This document shows, piece by piece, positions 8,830 to 17,384 of a DNA stretch of 64,000 bases. The notes under the pieces are model-generated. The model worked only from the letters and a program-made list of their open reading frames with translations. It had not been told where the DNA came from and made no database searches. How positions within the stretch are numbered: the stretch's first letter is position 1; every line of letters starts with the position of its first letter. The position numbers and the translations under genes are program-made. Source of the stretch: DASQGA01 sp963762085 (GTDB taxonomy: Bacteria; Actinomycetota; Thermoleophilia; Gaiellales; Gaiellaceae); contig CAVXJD010000006.1 in the NCBI GenBank assembly GCA_963762085.1, positions 62,001 through 126,000 of the forward strand. Reading direction: 5' to 3'.

Positions 8830-10038
8830 ATGCCTTTGTCGACCGCTGCTGCACCTTTGACATCGAAACGGTTGGGCGTATACATCGATGCGGTCTATGA
8901 CGTCGTCCCGAGCCCGGAGGGACCGATCGTCTCCACCGACCGCTCGTTTCTCTTGTTCGTTTCCGAGGTAGGTGAGAGCTTCGCGAGCTTGACGCTGTTC
9001 GGCCGTGCGCGTAGGAGCCTTTCGGCGGCGGACTATGTGCTTCCGCCCCAGGTTGAGCTCGTGGCCCTCCCGCACTACGAGAACCTCCGCCGCGTTCACG
9101 AGGTTGCTGCGCGTCTCGGCGGCACGTTGTTTCGTTTCTGGCAGGGGCTCGATCGCGTCGATGTCGTTTGGGTATTCGGCCCGCATCCCATCGCGGTCGC
9201 GTTCGCCGGACTCGCGCTCGCGCGAGGAAAGAAGGTTGTTCTCGGGATCCGGCAGGACAGCGTCCGTCTCTACGCCGCTCGCCTGCCGGGCGCGCGTTGG
9301 CTACCGGCGCAGATCGCGGTCCGAGCAGTCGAGGCGGCTTTTCGCTCGCTGGCGCGTCGGGTCCCTGCGACCGTCCAGGGCTCCGAGCTCGCGCAGCGTT
9401 ACGCCGCGGGTCGAGCCCCGGTGCACACGATGACCGAGTCCGTCGTTGGTGTATCGGATGTCAGTGCGGAGCCTGTGGAGCGCGACTGGAAGGGGACGAT
9501 CGAATTTCTGACAGTCGGCCGTCTCGAAACTGAAAAGAACCCGCTGCTTCTCGTGGAGGCATTCGCAGCGCTCACGAAGGGACGGCCCGGAACGTATCGG
9601 TTGACCTGGATCGGCCGCGGCCCACTCGAGGCGGAGGTGAAAGCACACGCGCAACGTTTAGGGGTCAGGGAACTGATCGATTTCCACGGGTATGTCCCTT
9701 TCGACGCGGGCCTCCTCGATCTCTATCGGCGCGCACACGCTTTCGTCCACGTCTCGCTCTCCGAGGGAGTGCCGAAGGTCTTGATCGAAGCTCTCGCTTG
9801 TTCGACGCCTCTCATCGCCACCGACGTCGGAGGGATCCGAGCGGCCCTCGGAGGCGAAGAAGTGGCCCTCCTGGTCCCAGCCAATGATCGGGAAGCTCTC
9901 ACAACCGCGATGCGCCGGATACTGGATCAGGCCGACCTTCGGACGACGCTCGTCCTCCGAGGGCTCGAGCTCGCCCGCTCGCTCACACTCGAGGCGGAAG
10001 CCGCTCGTGTGGTGGAATTCATCCAAAGCGAGACGTGA
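8830..10038 (+). CDS. GT4-family glycosyltransferase
   Basis: 402 residues from the ATG at 8830. The C-terminal Rossmann half carries the GT-B GT4 signature: EFLTVGRLETEKNPLLLVEA, the acidic donor-site region VHVSLSEGVPKVLIEALACS and TPLIATDVGGI. The N-terminal half (GVYIDAVYDVV... RGKKVVLGIRQDS) fits the acceptor domain. These cytoplasmic, membrane-associated enzymes transfer a sugar from an activated donor to a lipid-linked glycan. The reading frame is open far upstream (8575), but that portion is antisense to the kinase-acyltransferase gene and is rejected. Its stop overlaps the next gene's start (GTGA), so the pair is coupled. Confidence 0.9.
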   Translation: MPLSTAAAPLTSKRLGVYIDAVYDVVPSPEGPIVSTDRSFLLFVSEVGESFASLTLFGRARRSLSAADYVLPPQVELVALPHYENLRRVHEVAARLGGTLFRFWQGLDRVDVVWVFGPHPIAVAFAGLALARGKKVVLGIRQDSVRLYAARLPGARWLPAQIAVRAVEAAFRSLARRVPATVQGSELAQRYAAGRAPVHTMTESVVGVSDVSAEPVERDWKGTIEFLTVGRLETEKNPLLLVEAFAALTKGRPGTYRLTWIGRGPLEAEVKAHAQRLGVRELIDFHGYVPFDAGLLDLYRRAHAFVHVSLSEGVPKVLIEALACSTPLIATDVGGIRAALGGEEVALLVPANDREALTTAMRRILDQADLRTTLVLRGLELARSLTLEAEAARVVEFIQSET

Positions 10039-10865
10039 CCGTGGTCCGTACGCGAGTAGACGAGCTCGCCCACCGCGCCCTCGGCCGGCGCATCGCCGTC
10101 CTTTCTCCACACGTCGATGACGCGGTGTTCTCGCTCGGGGGCCTGATCGCGGGCGCAGTGCGCTCGGGTGCCGAGGTTCGGGTCGTCACGGTCTTCGGCA
10201 ACGACCCCGACTCGAAAGCTCAGGCCGGCCCGTGGGATCGGGCGTGCGGATTTGCGACCGTGGGCGAGGGGGCGATGGCCCGGCGCCTCGAGGACGAGCG
10301 CGCGTGCTCCTTGCTCGGGGCAACGCCGGTCTGGCTCTCATTCGCAGACGAGGAATACGGAGGCCCTGGGGACGAGGGTGAGATCTGGACGGCTCTCGCG
10401 GAGGTGGTCGCCTGGGCTGACGCGGTCTTGGTGCCCGGCTTCCCCCTTTACCACCCGGACCACGCCTGGCTGACTGACGTCGTGTGCCGTCAGGCAAAGG
10501 GGGTCAGCCTCGGACTCTACGTCGAGCAGCCGTATGCAGCTTGGCGCCTCATCGGCCGCGGAAACCGGACCTGGACTCTCCCCGGCCTCACGCCCGCCCA
10601 GGGCGTCCGGCACGCCCTGCTGCTGCTCTTCCGGACCCCGGCCGGGCGCAGCTTGCAGCAGCCCGTGGCGCCGGCCGTCGGGCCAGGCCGGCATGGGGAG
10701 AGCTGGTTCGCCGTCCGGGCGTATCCGCGGGACTGGCTGGCGAAGCAGAGGGCGGTTCGTGCTTACCGGTCTCAGCTCCAGGCGTTTGGACCGCTCGTAC
10801 CGTCGCGTATGGCGCTCTATGAAGCGGCCTGGGGCGGCGAGGGCGTAGCGCTCCTCTCCCCCTAG
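10035..10865 (+). CDS. PIG-L/LmbE-family N-deacetylase
   Basis: 276 residues from a GTG overlapping the previous stop. The zinc-binding motif of the family is present at the N-terminus (SPHVDDAVFSLGG, His26, Asp28, Asp29) with the second histidine element YHPDHAW (~139-145). PIG-L/LmbE/MshB enzymes remove N-acetyl groups from GlcNAc-type sugars, including lipid-linked or glycosylated carriers. Coupling to the GT4 gene suggests deacetylation of the sugar that enzyme adds. Together with the nearby acyltransferases this would allow exchange of the N-acyl group, which is an inference. The gene ends 4 bases inside the convergent flippase stop. Confidence 0.85.
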   Translation: MTVVRTRVDELAHRALGRRIAVLSPHVDDAVFSLGGLIAGAVRSGAEVRVVTVFGNDPDSKAQAGPWDRACGFATVGEGAMARRLEDERACSLLGATPVWLSFADEEYGGPGDEGEIWTALAEVVAWADAVLVPGFPLYHPDHAWLTDVVCRQAKGVSLGLYVEQPYAAWRLIGRGNRTWTLPGLTPAQGVRHALLLLFRTPAGRSLQQPVAPAVGPGRHGESWFAVRAYPRDWLAKQRAVRAYRSQLQAFGPLVPSRMALYEAAWGGEGVALLSP

Positions 10866-12214
10866 GGTTTGGTCACTGCGTCTCCGTCTCTGCCTCTGAG
10901 GGCGCGCAAGGAGGCGATCAGGCGCACAAGATCTTGACGTCGCGGCACGAGCGCCCCGAGGCGAACGCGCATCGTGTGAGTGAACACGGCCACCCCGGCA
11001 AGTCCTCCGACCGTATAGGCGACCGTGGATGCAGTCGCGGCACCGAGTCCCCCGAGCGCCGGAATCAATGCGACGTCGAGCCCGACGGTAACCCCGAACG
11101 CGACGGCAACCCCGACGTTCGCTAGCAGCGGCCTTCCCCGCGCGGTCAGCGCATTCCCGAGCAGCTTCAGGGCCACGATGCCGAATGCCCCCGGGGCGAG
11201 AACCCGAAGATCGTCAACCGAGCCTCTGAAGTCATCGCCGAAAACCGTTACGCAGAGGATCGGAGCAGCGACAACCAGAACAATGACAAACGGGATCGAG
11301 AGCAGGATCGCGGCCCGGAAGACAACAGCGACCCGGCTTCCGGCGTCCGCATGGCTTGCGCGGACGACATCGGGCCGGAGCACCATCCCGAGTGCCTCGG
11401 GCAAGTAGAAGAGCGCCTCGCTCCAGGCTACCGCGACGCTGTAGAGACCGAGCTCTTTCGATCCTGCCATCGCGCCCAGGATCCACTGATCCAGCCTGTA
11501 GTTGCCTGTTTTCATCACGCGGCCCAGATGGGCCTTGACCCCGAAACCCGCCGCTCGGCCTGCCAGGCGCAGGTCCGGGCGGCCGAAACCCGCCAGGCGA
11601 CGATCCACGTACCACACGAGCACGAGCATCCCGAGGCCCTGCGCAACGACCCAGGTGGCGAGCGCCGTTTCAACGGTGATCACGTCCAGGGCAACCAGGA
11701 TTCCGTTGGCAAGAACGCTGAGGACAGGGCCCACAAGCGCCGCGAGATTCGTCGCTCGGAAGCCGTAGTCTGCTCTGACCAGGAATTGGAGATAGACCTG
11801 GAGGACAAGAATGGGAATCGCACCCATGGCGATCCACCGCAGGGCGGGAGTCGAATCGCCGCCGACTGAAGGAAACACTTCGATGAGACCCAGCAGGAGC
11901 CCCGCCGCGGAGCACCCGACCACGAGTGCGATTACAACGGAGTTCGTCGCAAGCGCCCGCCGTAAACCCGGCTGCGTGCCGGCGAGGTTGCCATTGGCTT
12001 CCTCGACTCCAAGCGAGGCGAGCGTCGCCGTGAGCATCGCCATCGTGGTCATGAACGCAAGCCCTCCTCGACCCTCGGGGCCCAGCGCACGGGCGGTGAT
12101 GAGAACGTTGGCCAGAGAAAGACCCGCCACGAATGCGTTCGTGAGGTAGGTAGCCGCAACGGCGGAGACGAAGGAGGGCCTCGACTCTCGCGGCGGAGAC
12201 GCCGAAAAGGGCAC
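10862..12214 (-). CDS. Wzx-like polysaccharide flippase
   Basis: 450 residues, almost entirely hydrophobic with about 12-14 membrane segments (for example TYLTNAFVAGLSLANVLITARALG, ATNSVVIALVVGCSAAGLLLGLI, AAILLSIPFVIVLVVAAPIL). The N-terminal ALGPEGRGGLAFMTT element and the loop GNYRLDQWILGAMAGSKELGLYSVAVAWSE are typical of the MOP-superfamily Wzx/RfbX flippases, which move undecaprenyl-linked repeat units across the membrane. It supplies the translocation step for the glycan built by the surrounding transferases, upstream of the Wzy-like polymerase and the Wzz regulator. It is divergent from the GT2 gene, with about 97 bases between them. Confidence 0.88.
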   Translation of the reverse strand: MPFSASPPRESRPSFVSAVAATYLTNAFVAGLSLANVLITARALGPEGRGGLAFMTTMAMLTATLASLGVEEANGNLAGTQPGLRRALATNSVVIALVVGCSAAGLLLGLIEVFPSVGGDSTPALRWIAMGAIPILVLQVYLQFLVRADYGFRATNLAALVGPVLSVLANGILVALDVITVETALATWVVAQGLGMLVLVWYVDRRLAGFGRPDLRLAGRAAGFGVKAHLGRVMKTGNYRLDQWILGAMAGSKELGLYSVAVAWSEALFYLPEALGMVLRPDVVRASHADAGSRVAVVFRAAILLSIPFVIVLVVAAPILCVTVFGDDFRGSVDDLRVLAPGAFGIVALKLLGNALTARGRPLLANVGVAVAFGVTVGLDVALIPALGGLGAATASTVAYTVGGLAGVAVFTHTMRVRLGALVPRRQDLVRLIASLRALRGRDGDAVTKP

Positions 12215-12310
12215 TTACGAGGCCCCTGTGCGCAGGCCTTTACGGCGGGTCGCCTGTGGTCCGCTCCGGGTACCCCGGCGGGCGGCCACATCGTTTTCTA
12301 CAGTCACTGC

Positions 12311-13318
12311 ATGCGGCCGCTCGTCACAGTCATCGTTCCCGCGCGCAACGAAGAAAAGTGCATCGAGGCTTGTGTCGCCTCCATCCTCGCGCAAAGCGTA
12401 GACGGCGAGTTGGAGGTCGTAGTGGTCGACGGCCTTTCCTCCGACAGAACCGGCGCGCTCGCGCGAGGAGCAGGAGCAACGGTTATCGACAATCCGGAGC
12501 GGATCACCCCGACCGCCCTCAATCGTGGCCTTGCTGCTGCACGGGGACGATTCGTTGCGCGCCTCGATGCGCACTCCGAGATGGGCCCGGGCTATCTCCG
12601 TGCCTGTTTGACCGCGCTCGGCGAGGAAGCAGACGCAGTCAACGTCGGCGGTTGGGCGGATGTGCGCGGCACCGGCCCGTGGTCGGCCGCCATCCGAAGC
12701 GCGTTGCAGTCGCGGCTTGGGACAGGCAACCCCAGACTTTGGAAGAAGCCTCCGCCCGACTCGGGTCGGCTGGATGTCGAGACGGTGCCGTTCGGGTGCT
12801 TCCCGGCGGTGGCGTTGCGCGAAGCCGGCGGCTGGAACGAAGCGCTCGTTCGTAATCAGGACTTCGAATTGAACCACCGGCTTCGAGCTGTCGGCGGTCG
12901 CGTCGTCTTCGATCCCGATGTCTGGTTCGTCTACCGACCTCGGGAATCGCTGTCGGCCTTGTTCCGTCAATACTGGACCTTCGGCCGCTGGAAGGCGGTC
13001 GTCATCGTCAATGACCCAGGCTCGCTGAGACCGCGCCAGCTTGCCCCACTCGGCTTGTTCGCGACGCTCGCAGGCGCGGTCGTGCCAAGCCCAATCCGAG
13101 GCCTTGCGAGATTCGCACTCGCCGCCTATGGAGCCCTCGTCGCCAGGACCGCGGCAGCCTCCGACGGCGGTTGGCGAACCGCTCCAGTCCTGCTCCTCAT
13201 TCATGGGGCCTGGGGCGCCGGCTTCCTTGCCGAATTGCTCGAAAACGGCCTGACCCGGAGCCCGCAAGGAGCTCGTGGCATGCGGCCGATCACATCGGGC
13301 TCGGAGGGCGAGGCGTGA
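12311..13318 (+). CDS. GT2-family glycosyltransferase, ExoA-like
   Basis: 335 residues. The GT-A fold begins TVIVPARNEEKCIEACVASILAQ with the nucleotide-binding VVVDGLSSDRTG, the metal-binding region ARLDAHSEM (DxD-like D-A-H), and the base region GGWNEALVRNQDFELNHRLR (ED/QDF and the L-x-x-R helix). A C-terminal stretch (APLGLFATLAGAVVP, LARFALAAYGAL) provides membrane association. It resembles ExoA-type transferases that extend undecaprenyl-linked oligosaccharides. The stop overlaps the next gene's GTG (GTGA), coupling it to the deacetylase gene. Confidence 0.88.
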   Translation: MRPLVTVIVPARNEEKCIEACVASILAQSVDGELEVVVVDGLSSDRTGALARGAGATVIDNPERITPTALNRGLAAARGRFVARLDAHSEMGPGYLRACLTALGEEADAVNVGGWADVRGTGPWSAAIRSALQSRLGTGNPRLWKKPPPDSGRLDVETVPFGCFPAVALREAGGWNEALVRNQDFELNHRLRAVGGRVVFDPDVWFVYRPRESLSALFRQYWTFGRWKAVVIVNDPGSLRPRQLAPLGLFATLAGAVVPSPIRGLARFALAAYGALVARTAAASDGGWRTAPVLLLIHGAWGAGFLAELLENGLTRSPQGARGMRPITSGSEGEA

Positions 13319-14049
13319 GCGAGCCGATGGTCCTCTGCTACCACGCCGTAACCGACGCGTGGAACGATCCGCTGGCCATGCCCCCGGCACGGCTCCGCAA
13401 TCAAATTCGGAGCCTCCTAGCCAGGGGATTTCGTCCGGCTCGTGCGGATCAGATGCTCGCGACCTCGGGACGTCTTCTTCACGTTACGTTCGACGACGCC
13501 TTCTCCAATGTCTCCGACGCCGTGCCGATCCTGCACGACCTCGGGGTCCCCGCGACGATTTTCGCCTGCTCGAGCTATACGGATCGGCCGCGTCCGTTCG
13601 CCGTGCCGGAGGTGGCGCCCCGGGCTGTGGGGTTCGAGTCCGAGACGAAAACGATGGATTGGTCGACGCTCAAGGCACTTGTTCGCGAAGACGTGGAGAT
13701 TGGCTCGCATACCGTCACCCATCCCCACCTGACGCTCCTGACCGACAAGGAACTCGATGACGAGCTCCGGCTCTCCCGGGAGCGACTCGAGGATGAGCTC
13801 GGACGGCCTTGCCGGTACTTCGCCTACCCGTACGGCGAGCACGACCTGCGCGTCCGGCGCGCCGCCGAGGCCGCCGGCTACGAGGCCGCCTTCGCCTTGC
13901 GCCGGACAGGCGAGCGTCGCAATCGCTACGCGCTCCCGCGCGTCGACCTGTACCGACGTGACAACTTCATTCGTGCCCTGGTGAAGACCTCGATGGTCGC
14001 GTCCGCTCTTGGCAAGAAGCACCCTGAGCGGCCAGATCCGAGGGAGTGA
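13315..14049 (+). CDS. NodB-type polysaccharide deacetylase (CE4)
   Basis: 244 residues from a GTG overlapping the GT2 stop; the longer upstream frame lies inside the GT2 gene. CE4 motifs are clear: motif 1 VTFDDA (Asp60 base, Asp61 metal), motif 2 SHTVTH (His132, His136 metal), motif 3-like RYFAYPYGEHD. No signal peptide or membrane anchor is visible, so it probably acts in the cytoplasm or on a lipid-linked intermediate rather than on mature wall polymer. These enzymes remove N- or O-acetyl groups from sugars. It is the second deacetylase of the locus after the PIG-L enzyme. Confidence 0.87.
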   Translation: MSEPMVLCYHAVTDAWNDPLAMPPARLRNQIRSLLARGFRPARADQMLATSGRLLHVTFDDAFSNVSDAVPILHDLGVPATIFACSSYTDRPRPFAVPEVAPRAVGFESETKTMDWSTLKALVREDVEIGSHTVTHPHLTLLTDKELDDELRLSRERLEDELGRPCRYFAYPYGEHDLRVRRAAEAAGYEAAFALRRTGERRNRYALPRVDLYRRDNFIRALVKTSMVASALGKKHPERPDPRE

Positions 14050-14054
14050 CTGAC

Positions 14055-15074
14055 CTAGACTCCGGCGAGCTCCACGAGCTCGACCGGTGTCGTCCGCCGG
14101 TGCTTGATCACGTCGGCGAGGATGAGGTCTAGGTCGAGCGTGGGTTCCCAGCCGATCCGGTCGTGAATCTTGTCGATCGCGGGGATTCGATGCAGCATGT
14201 CCTCGATCCCTTGTCCGTAGACCTCCTCGTACGGAAGGTAGACGATGTCCGACTCCGACCTCGTCATCTCTTTCACTCGCTCCGCAAGGTCGGTGATGGA
14301 GATCCTGTTCGTGGAACCGACGTTGAAGATCTCACCTGACGTGGGCGCGTCGTCCATGAGCCCTTTCAGAGCCTGAATGGCGTCCGTGACATGACAGAAG
14401 CACCGTGTCTGCGTTCCGTCGCCGTAGATCTCGATCGGCTGGTTCGAGAGCGCTCGCTCGATAAACCTCGGAATGACCATCCCATACTGACCGCTCTGTC
14501 GCGGCCCGACCGTATTGAAGAGGCGGGCGATTACGCAGTCCAGGCCCCGCTCCTGGTGATAGGCGAGAGCCAGGAACTCATCCACCGCCTTCGAGTCTGC
14601 ATATGCCCACCGCCGGGCCGTGGTCGGCCCATAGATTCGCTGGGCGTTCTCGTCAAGGGGACGCTCCGCGCGGTGGTCTCCGTATACCTCGGAGGTAGAA
14701 GCGATGAGCACTCGCTTGCCAAAACGGTGGCAGCAATCAAGCACGGTCTCCGTGCCCTGGACGTTGGTCACCAGGGTGCGTACGGGCTGTTCGACAATGA
14801 GGCGAACTCCCACAGCCGCGGCCAGGTGGTAGACGACATCGCACTTGTGGACGAGTTCGTTGACCACGGAAGGCGACAGCACGCTGTCGGCAATCAGGTG
14901 GTAATCCCAGCGCTCCTGTAGGTGAGCCACGTTCTGCGCAGATCCCGTTGAGAGGTCGTCCAGGGCGTAGACCTCCCAACCGCTTGCGAGCAAGAGCTCG
15001 GAAAGGTGCGAGCCGATGAAGCCGGCTCCTCCGGTAACCAGTGCGCGTCTCTTTCCAGTTCGGTGTGTAACCAT
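14055..15074 (-). CDS. NAD-dependent nucleotide-sugar epimerase/dehydratase
   Basis: 339 residues from the ATG at 15074. Extended SDR features: nucleotide-binding GGAGFIGSHL, DDLSTGS, catalytic TSEVYG (Ser/Thr and Glu) and YADSK (Tyr-x-x-x-Lys), then RLFNTVGPRQSGQYGMVIPRFI. This profile matches UDP-glucose 4-epimerase/UDP-glucuronate decarboxylase relatives; which one cannot be decided. It supplies an activated sugar to the locus. An alternative TTG at 15143 overlaps the regulator's stop, but the ATG at 15074 has a GGAGGGG ribosome-binding site 8 bases upstream. That site is part of a GGAGG-GGT-CCTCC inverted repeat that could partly mask it. Confidence 0.87.
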   Translation of the reverse strand: MVTHRTGKRRALVTGGAGFIGSHLSELLLASGWEVYALDDLSTGSAQNVAHLQERWDYHLIADSVLSPSVVNELVHKCDVVYHLAAAVGVRLIVEQPVRTLVTNVQGTETVLDCCHRFGKRVLIASTSEVYGDHRAERPLDENAQRIYGPTTARRWAYADSKAVDEFLALAYHQERGLDCVIARLFNTVGPRQSGQYGMVIPRFIERALSNQPIEIYGDGTQTRCFCHVTDAIQALKGLMDDAPTSGEIFNVGSTNRISITDLAERVKEMTRSESDIVYLPYEEVYGQGIEDMLHRIPAIDKIHDRIGWEPTLDLDLILADVIKHRRTTPVELVELAGV

Positions 15075-15139
15075 CGGGAGGACCCCTCCGAGAGGCCGGC
15101 GTACTGAGTTTTTTTGGGAATCGTCGTGCATTCGACCTG

Positions 15140-15838
15140 TCAAACGTTCACGTCCTCGTATCTTCCGATATGGGCTGACACTTGAGGATCACCGAGGAGG
15201 CCGTTGACCCCTGCCCAATGAGTCGCCTCCGTCCGATTTGAAACGCCAAGCTTTCGGTACGCGTTCGACAGGTGGAACTTGATCGTCTGCTCGGTGACCC
15301 ACAACTGCTGCGCGAGCGCCGCATTGGAGAGGCCTTGCGTAGCGAGAAGCAGGATCTCGCGCTCGCGAGGCGTCAAGCCGGCTCGTACGGCAGGATCGAC
15401 ATCCACATCGATCGATGGGTTCGCGACCGGCGAGACCGGGGAGAGGTACAACGAATGGCCAAACGCCTGCCGAATGGCAGAGGCTAGGTCGTCGGGGTGT
15501 GCATCCTTCGTCACGTATGCAAAGGCGCCCCCTCGGAGCGCGCTGCTGATATCTGCAGGATCCGACGAGGCCGAGAGAACCACAGTCTGCAGCGTTGGAA
15601 CTATCTGACGAGCACGGTGGATGACTTCGGGGCCGCTGAGAGCCGCACCCGGAACGCGCAGATCCCCTACCAGGAGTTCAGGCCGATACCGCTGGACGAG
15701 GCCCAATGCAGCAACTGCCGTAGTCGCCTTCCCAGCAACGGAGATGTCGAGCCGGTCGAGGACATGCTCAACCGCCTCGCACCAGAGCGGGTACGAGTCG
15801 AGGACGACCGCGGAAAGCCCGCGGTAAGCTTCGTGCAC
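15140..15838 (-). CDS. NarL/LuxR-family response regulator
   Basis: 232 residues. The N-terminal receiver domain (~8-125) has the acidic VVLDS, the phospho-acceptor Asp59 (LLVGDLRVPG), the switch Ser/Thr (VVLSAS) and the conserved lysine (YVTKDAHP). The C-terminal LuxR helix-turn-helix (~155-210) reads LTPREREILLLATQGLSN and ALAQQLWVTEQTIKFHLSNA. No cognate kinase is adjacent; the closest is the GAF-PAS histidine kinase at 17.4 kb. The gene sits next to the epimerase at the end of the polysaccharide locus and could control it. Its own promoter region carries a palindrome over the expected transcription start, which suggests autoregulation. Confidence 0.88.
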   Translation of the reverse strand: MHEAYRGLSAVVLDSYPLWCEAVEHVLDRLDISVAGKATTAVAALGLVQRYRPELLVGDLRVPGAALSGPEVIHRARQIVPTLQTVVLSASSDPADISSALRGGAFAYVTKDAHPDDLASAIRQAFGHSLYLSPVSPVANPSIDVDVDPAVRAGLTPREREILLLATQGLSNAALAQQLWVTEQTIKFHLSNAYRKLGVSNRTEATHWAGVNGLLGDPQVSAHIGRYEDVNV

Positions 15839-15862
15839 GAAAGGCCGCCTTTCGCTGAAGTG

Positions 15863-15879
15863 TTCAGAACAGTTCTGAA
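15863..15879. promoter_or_regulatory. 17-bp palindromic operator candidate
   Basis: TTCAGAACAGTTCTGAA is a perfect palindrome around one central base. It starts about 25 bases upstream of the response-regulator start and lies at about +4 to +20 of the predicted promoter. The flanks repeat CTGAAGTGT on both sides. A dimeric repressor bound here would block transcription, and NarL-type dimers bind such sites. The spacing (GAAC-1-GTTC) differs from an SOS box. Confidence 0.55.
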
Positions 15880-15888
15880 GTGTCCCCG

Positions 15889-15917
15889 GTTATAACGCCC
15901 CGGAGAACCTGTGTAAA
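15889..15917 (-). promoter_or_regulatory. sigma-70-type promoter of the response regulator
   Basis: Read on the minus strand: -35 TTTACA at 15917-15912, a 17-base spacer, and -10 TATAAC at 15894-15889. The start of transcription would be near 15882, just before the palindrome at 15863-15879. This is one of the best promoter matches in the window. Confidence 0.6.
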
Positions 15918-16057
15918 GATCTGTGGACAAAGGCTAGACCTTAGTTTTGTTGCGGGGTTCATCTCCGAATCTCCGTCTGTGGACAAGCCGCGGCATCAAG
16001 GCGAAGCCGCTCAGTTCATCGATCAACGCGTTGCAGTTCGCAGCAGCGGGCTTCCGA

Positions 16058-16438
16058 TCAGGTGCGTCCTGCTACACGATCGACGGCGCGGGGGCGGAAT
16101 CCTGAGCAAAGGAGTTCGGCCCGCTCGATGACCCCGTCACCCACGTTGCAGTAGAGGTGCTGCTCGACGACGTACGGCTCACCTTCCTCGACACCGTGAA
16201 ACCGGTAGGAGACGTAAAGCCTGTCTCCTACCTCCTCGGTGTGCGTGTCGACGAGATCGAGCTCTGTCGAGTCCGCGAACCACGCCGAGATCAACGCAGC
16301 TGTCTCGACAGCGCCGGTGCGCTCCCGCAAGCCAAACGGGGTGAGCCCGCGAAACTCCACGTCGGCGGCAAAGCAAGCCTGGAGGGCCGCCTCGTCCTGG
16401 GCCGCAACAGCCTGCACGAGCTCGGAGGCGACTGACAC
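16058..16438 (-). CDS. SnoaL-like / NTF2-fold protein
   Basis: 126 residues from the GTG at 16438. The sequence ASELVQAVAAQDEAALQACF followed by ADVEFRGLTPFGLRERTG and SYRFHGVEEGEPYVVEQHLY has the one-helix-then-curved-sheet rhythm of SnoaL-like proteins (NTF2 fold), small enzymes or ligand-binding proteins of very diverse function. The open frame continues upstream into the MEDS gene as a basic low-complexity stretch, so the later GTG is chosen. It lies 47 bases downstream of the MEDS gene and may be cotranscribed with it. No specific substrate can be given. Confidence 0.7.
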   Translation of the reverse strand: MSVASELVQAVAAQDEAALQACFAADVEFRGLTPFGLRERTGAVETAALISAWFADSTELDLVDTHTEEVGDRLYVSYRFHGVEEGEPYVVEQHLYCNVGDGVIERAELLCSGFRPRAVDRVAGRT

Positions 16439-16485
16439 AGGCCCAACCTTAAGCCGCGAGAGCGCTTTTGCGACCTCTTGTGTTG

Positions 16486-17277
16486 CTAGGCGGCGGCGGA
16501 CGCGCTGTAGTGCGCGCGAGCGGCGGCGAGCACGTGCTCGGCGGTTCGCGGCATGTGCGCGCTCACCCACATGAGCGCGAGCTGCGCCGGCGGGACGTTC
16601 TCCTCGCGCACCTGGGCGGCGACGAGGGTGTAGACCTTCTCGGCATCCGTGCGGCCGAGCGTCTCGGTCAGCGCCGTGTTGACTGCCTGCTCCAGGCGCC
16701 CGGCGTTGTGGCCGGGCACAACACCGGTGTGCGTGCGGCAGACCTGCGGCAAGAACGTGACCTGAGCTGTGCGATCGAAGATGTCGATGCGGTAGCCGCA
16801 GAGCAGCGAGAACCTCATCCGCGTGCCGAGGTCGTTCCAGAGCTCCTCGAGCGCAACGGCCCCGTCCGGATCCCGGCGCTGCCAGAGCAGGTCGACCATC
16901 TCCCCGTACGCCCGCACGGGCACTCCGCCGGCTTCTTCGGATGCGTGTTCGACGAGACCTCCGATGATCTCTTCGAACTTCACACGGGACGGGCTTTCGT
17001 TGTCGAGGAGCGACGAAAGCGTCGCTTCCGCATCGGCGAGCCGCAGCATCCCCTGCTCCTGAAGTTCGCCCGGATCAAAGCCGCGATCGCGCAGGCGATC
17101 TGCAAAGAGGGTCAGATGCTCCGCGGTGGCGATGGCAATCGCCGGCTCGCCCGCCGACAAGCCTTCGGAGAAGAACTCGGCGACCGTTGCGGCGATCTCC
17201 TCACCGTCGCGATAGAGCTGGACGAGATGCGGGCACGATTCCGCGCGAGAAGGACCGGAGGTGGCCGCGACCGTCAT
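16486..17277 (-). CDS. MEDS-domain sensor protein
   Basis: 263 residues. The opening CPHLVQLYRDGEEIAATVAEFFSEGLSAGEPAIAIAT, then VKFEEIIGGLVEHAS and VRAYGEMVDLLW, match the MEDS (DcmR-like sensory) domain, a RecA-like fold often coupled to histidine kinases or anti-sigma systems and thought to bind hydrocarbon or other small ligands. The C-terminal ~70 residues (VCRTHTGVVPGHNAGRL...) form an additional helical part. It is transcribed divergently from the GAF-PAS histidine kinase, about 107 bases apart, so the two probably share control and may act in one signalling route. Confidence 0.8.
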   Translation of the reverse strand: MTVAATSGPSRAESCPHLVQLYRDGEEIAATVAEFFSEGLSAGEPAIAIATAEHLTLFADRLRDRGFDPGELQEQGMLRLADAEATLSSLLDNESPSRVKFEEIIGGLVEHASEEAGGVPVRAYGEMVDLLWQRRDPDGAVALEELWNDLGTRMRFSLLCGYRIDIFDRTAQVTFLPQVCRTHTGVVPGHNAGRLEQAVNTALTETLGRTDAEKVYTLVAAQVREENVPPAQLALMWVSAHMPRTAEHVLAAARAHYSASAAA

Positions 17278-17384
17278 CTGGGCGGATGGTAGCGCCGATT
17301 GCAGACAGGGGTCGACAAGCTTTTAAACGCGTACCCGGTCGATCGAAAACCATAACCGCGGCTGAAGCCTACGATGCGAGCCTG

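Noticed and set aside
15863..15879. second SOS box
   Set aside because: GAAC and GTTC are separated by one base, not four.
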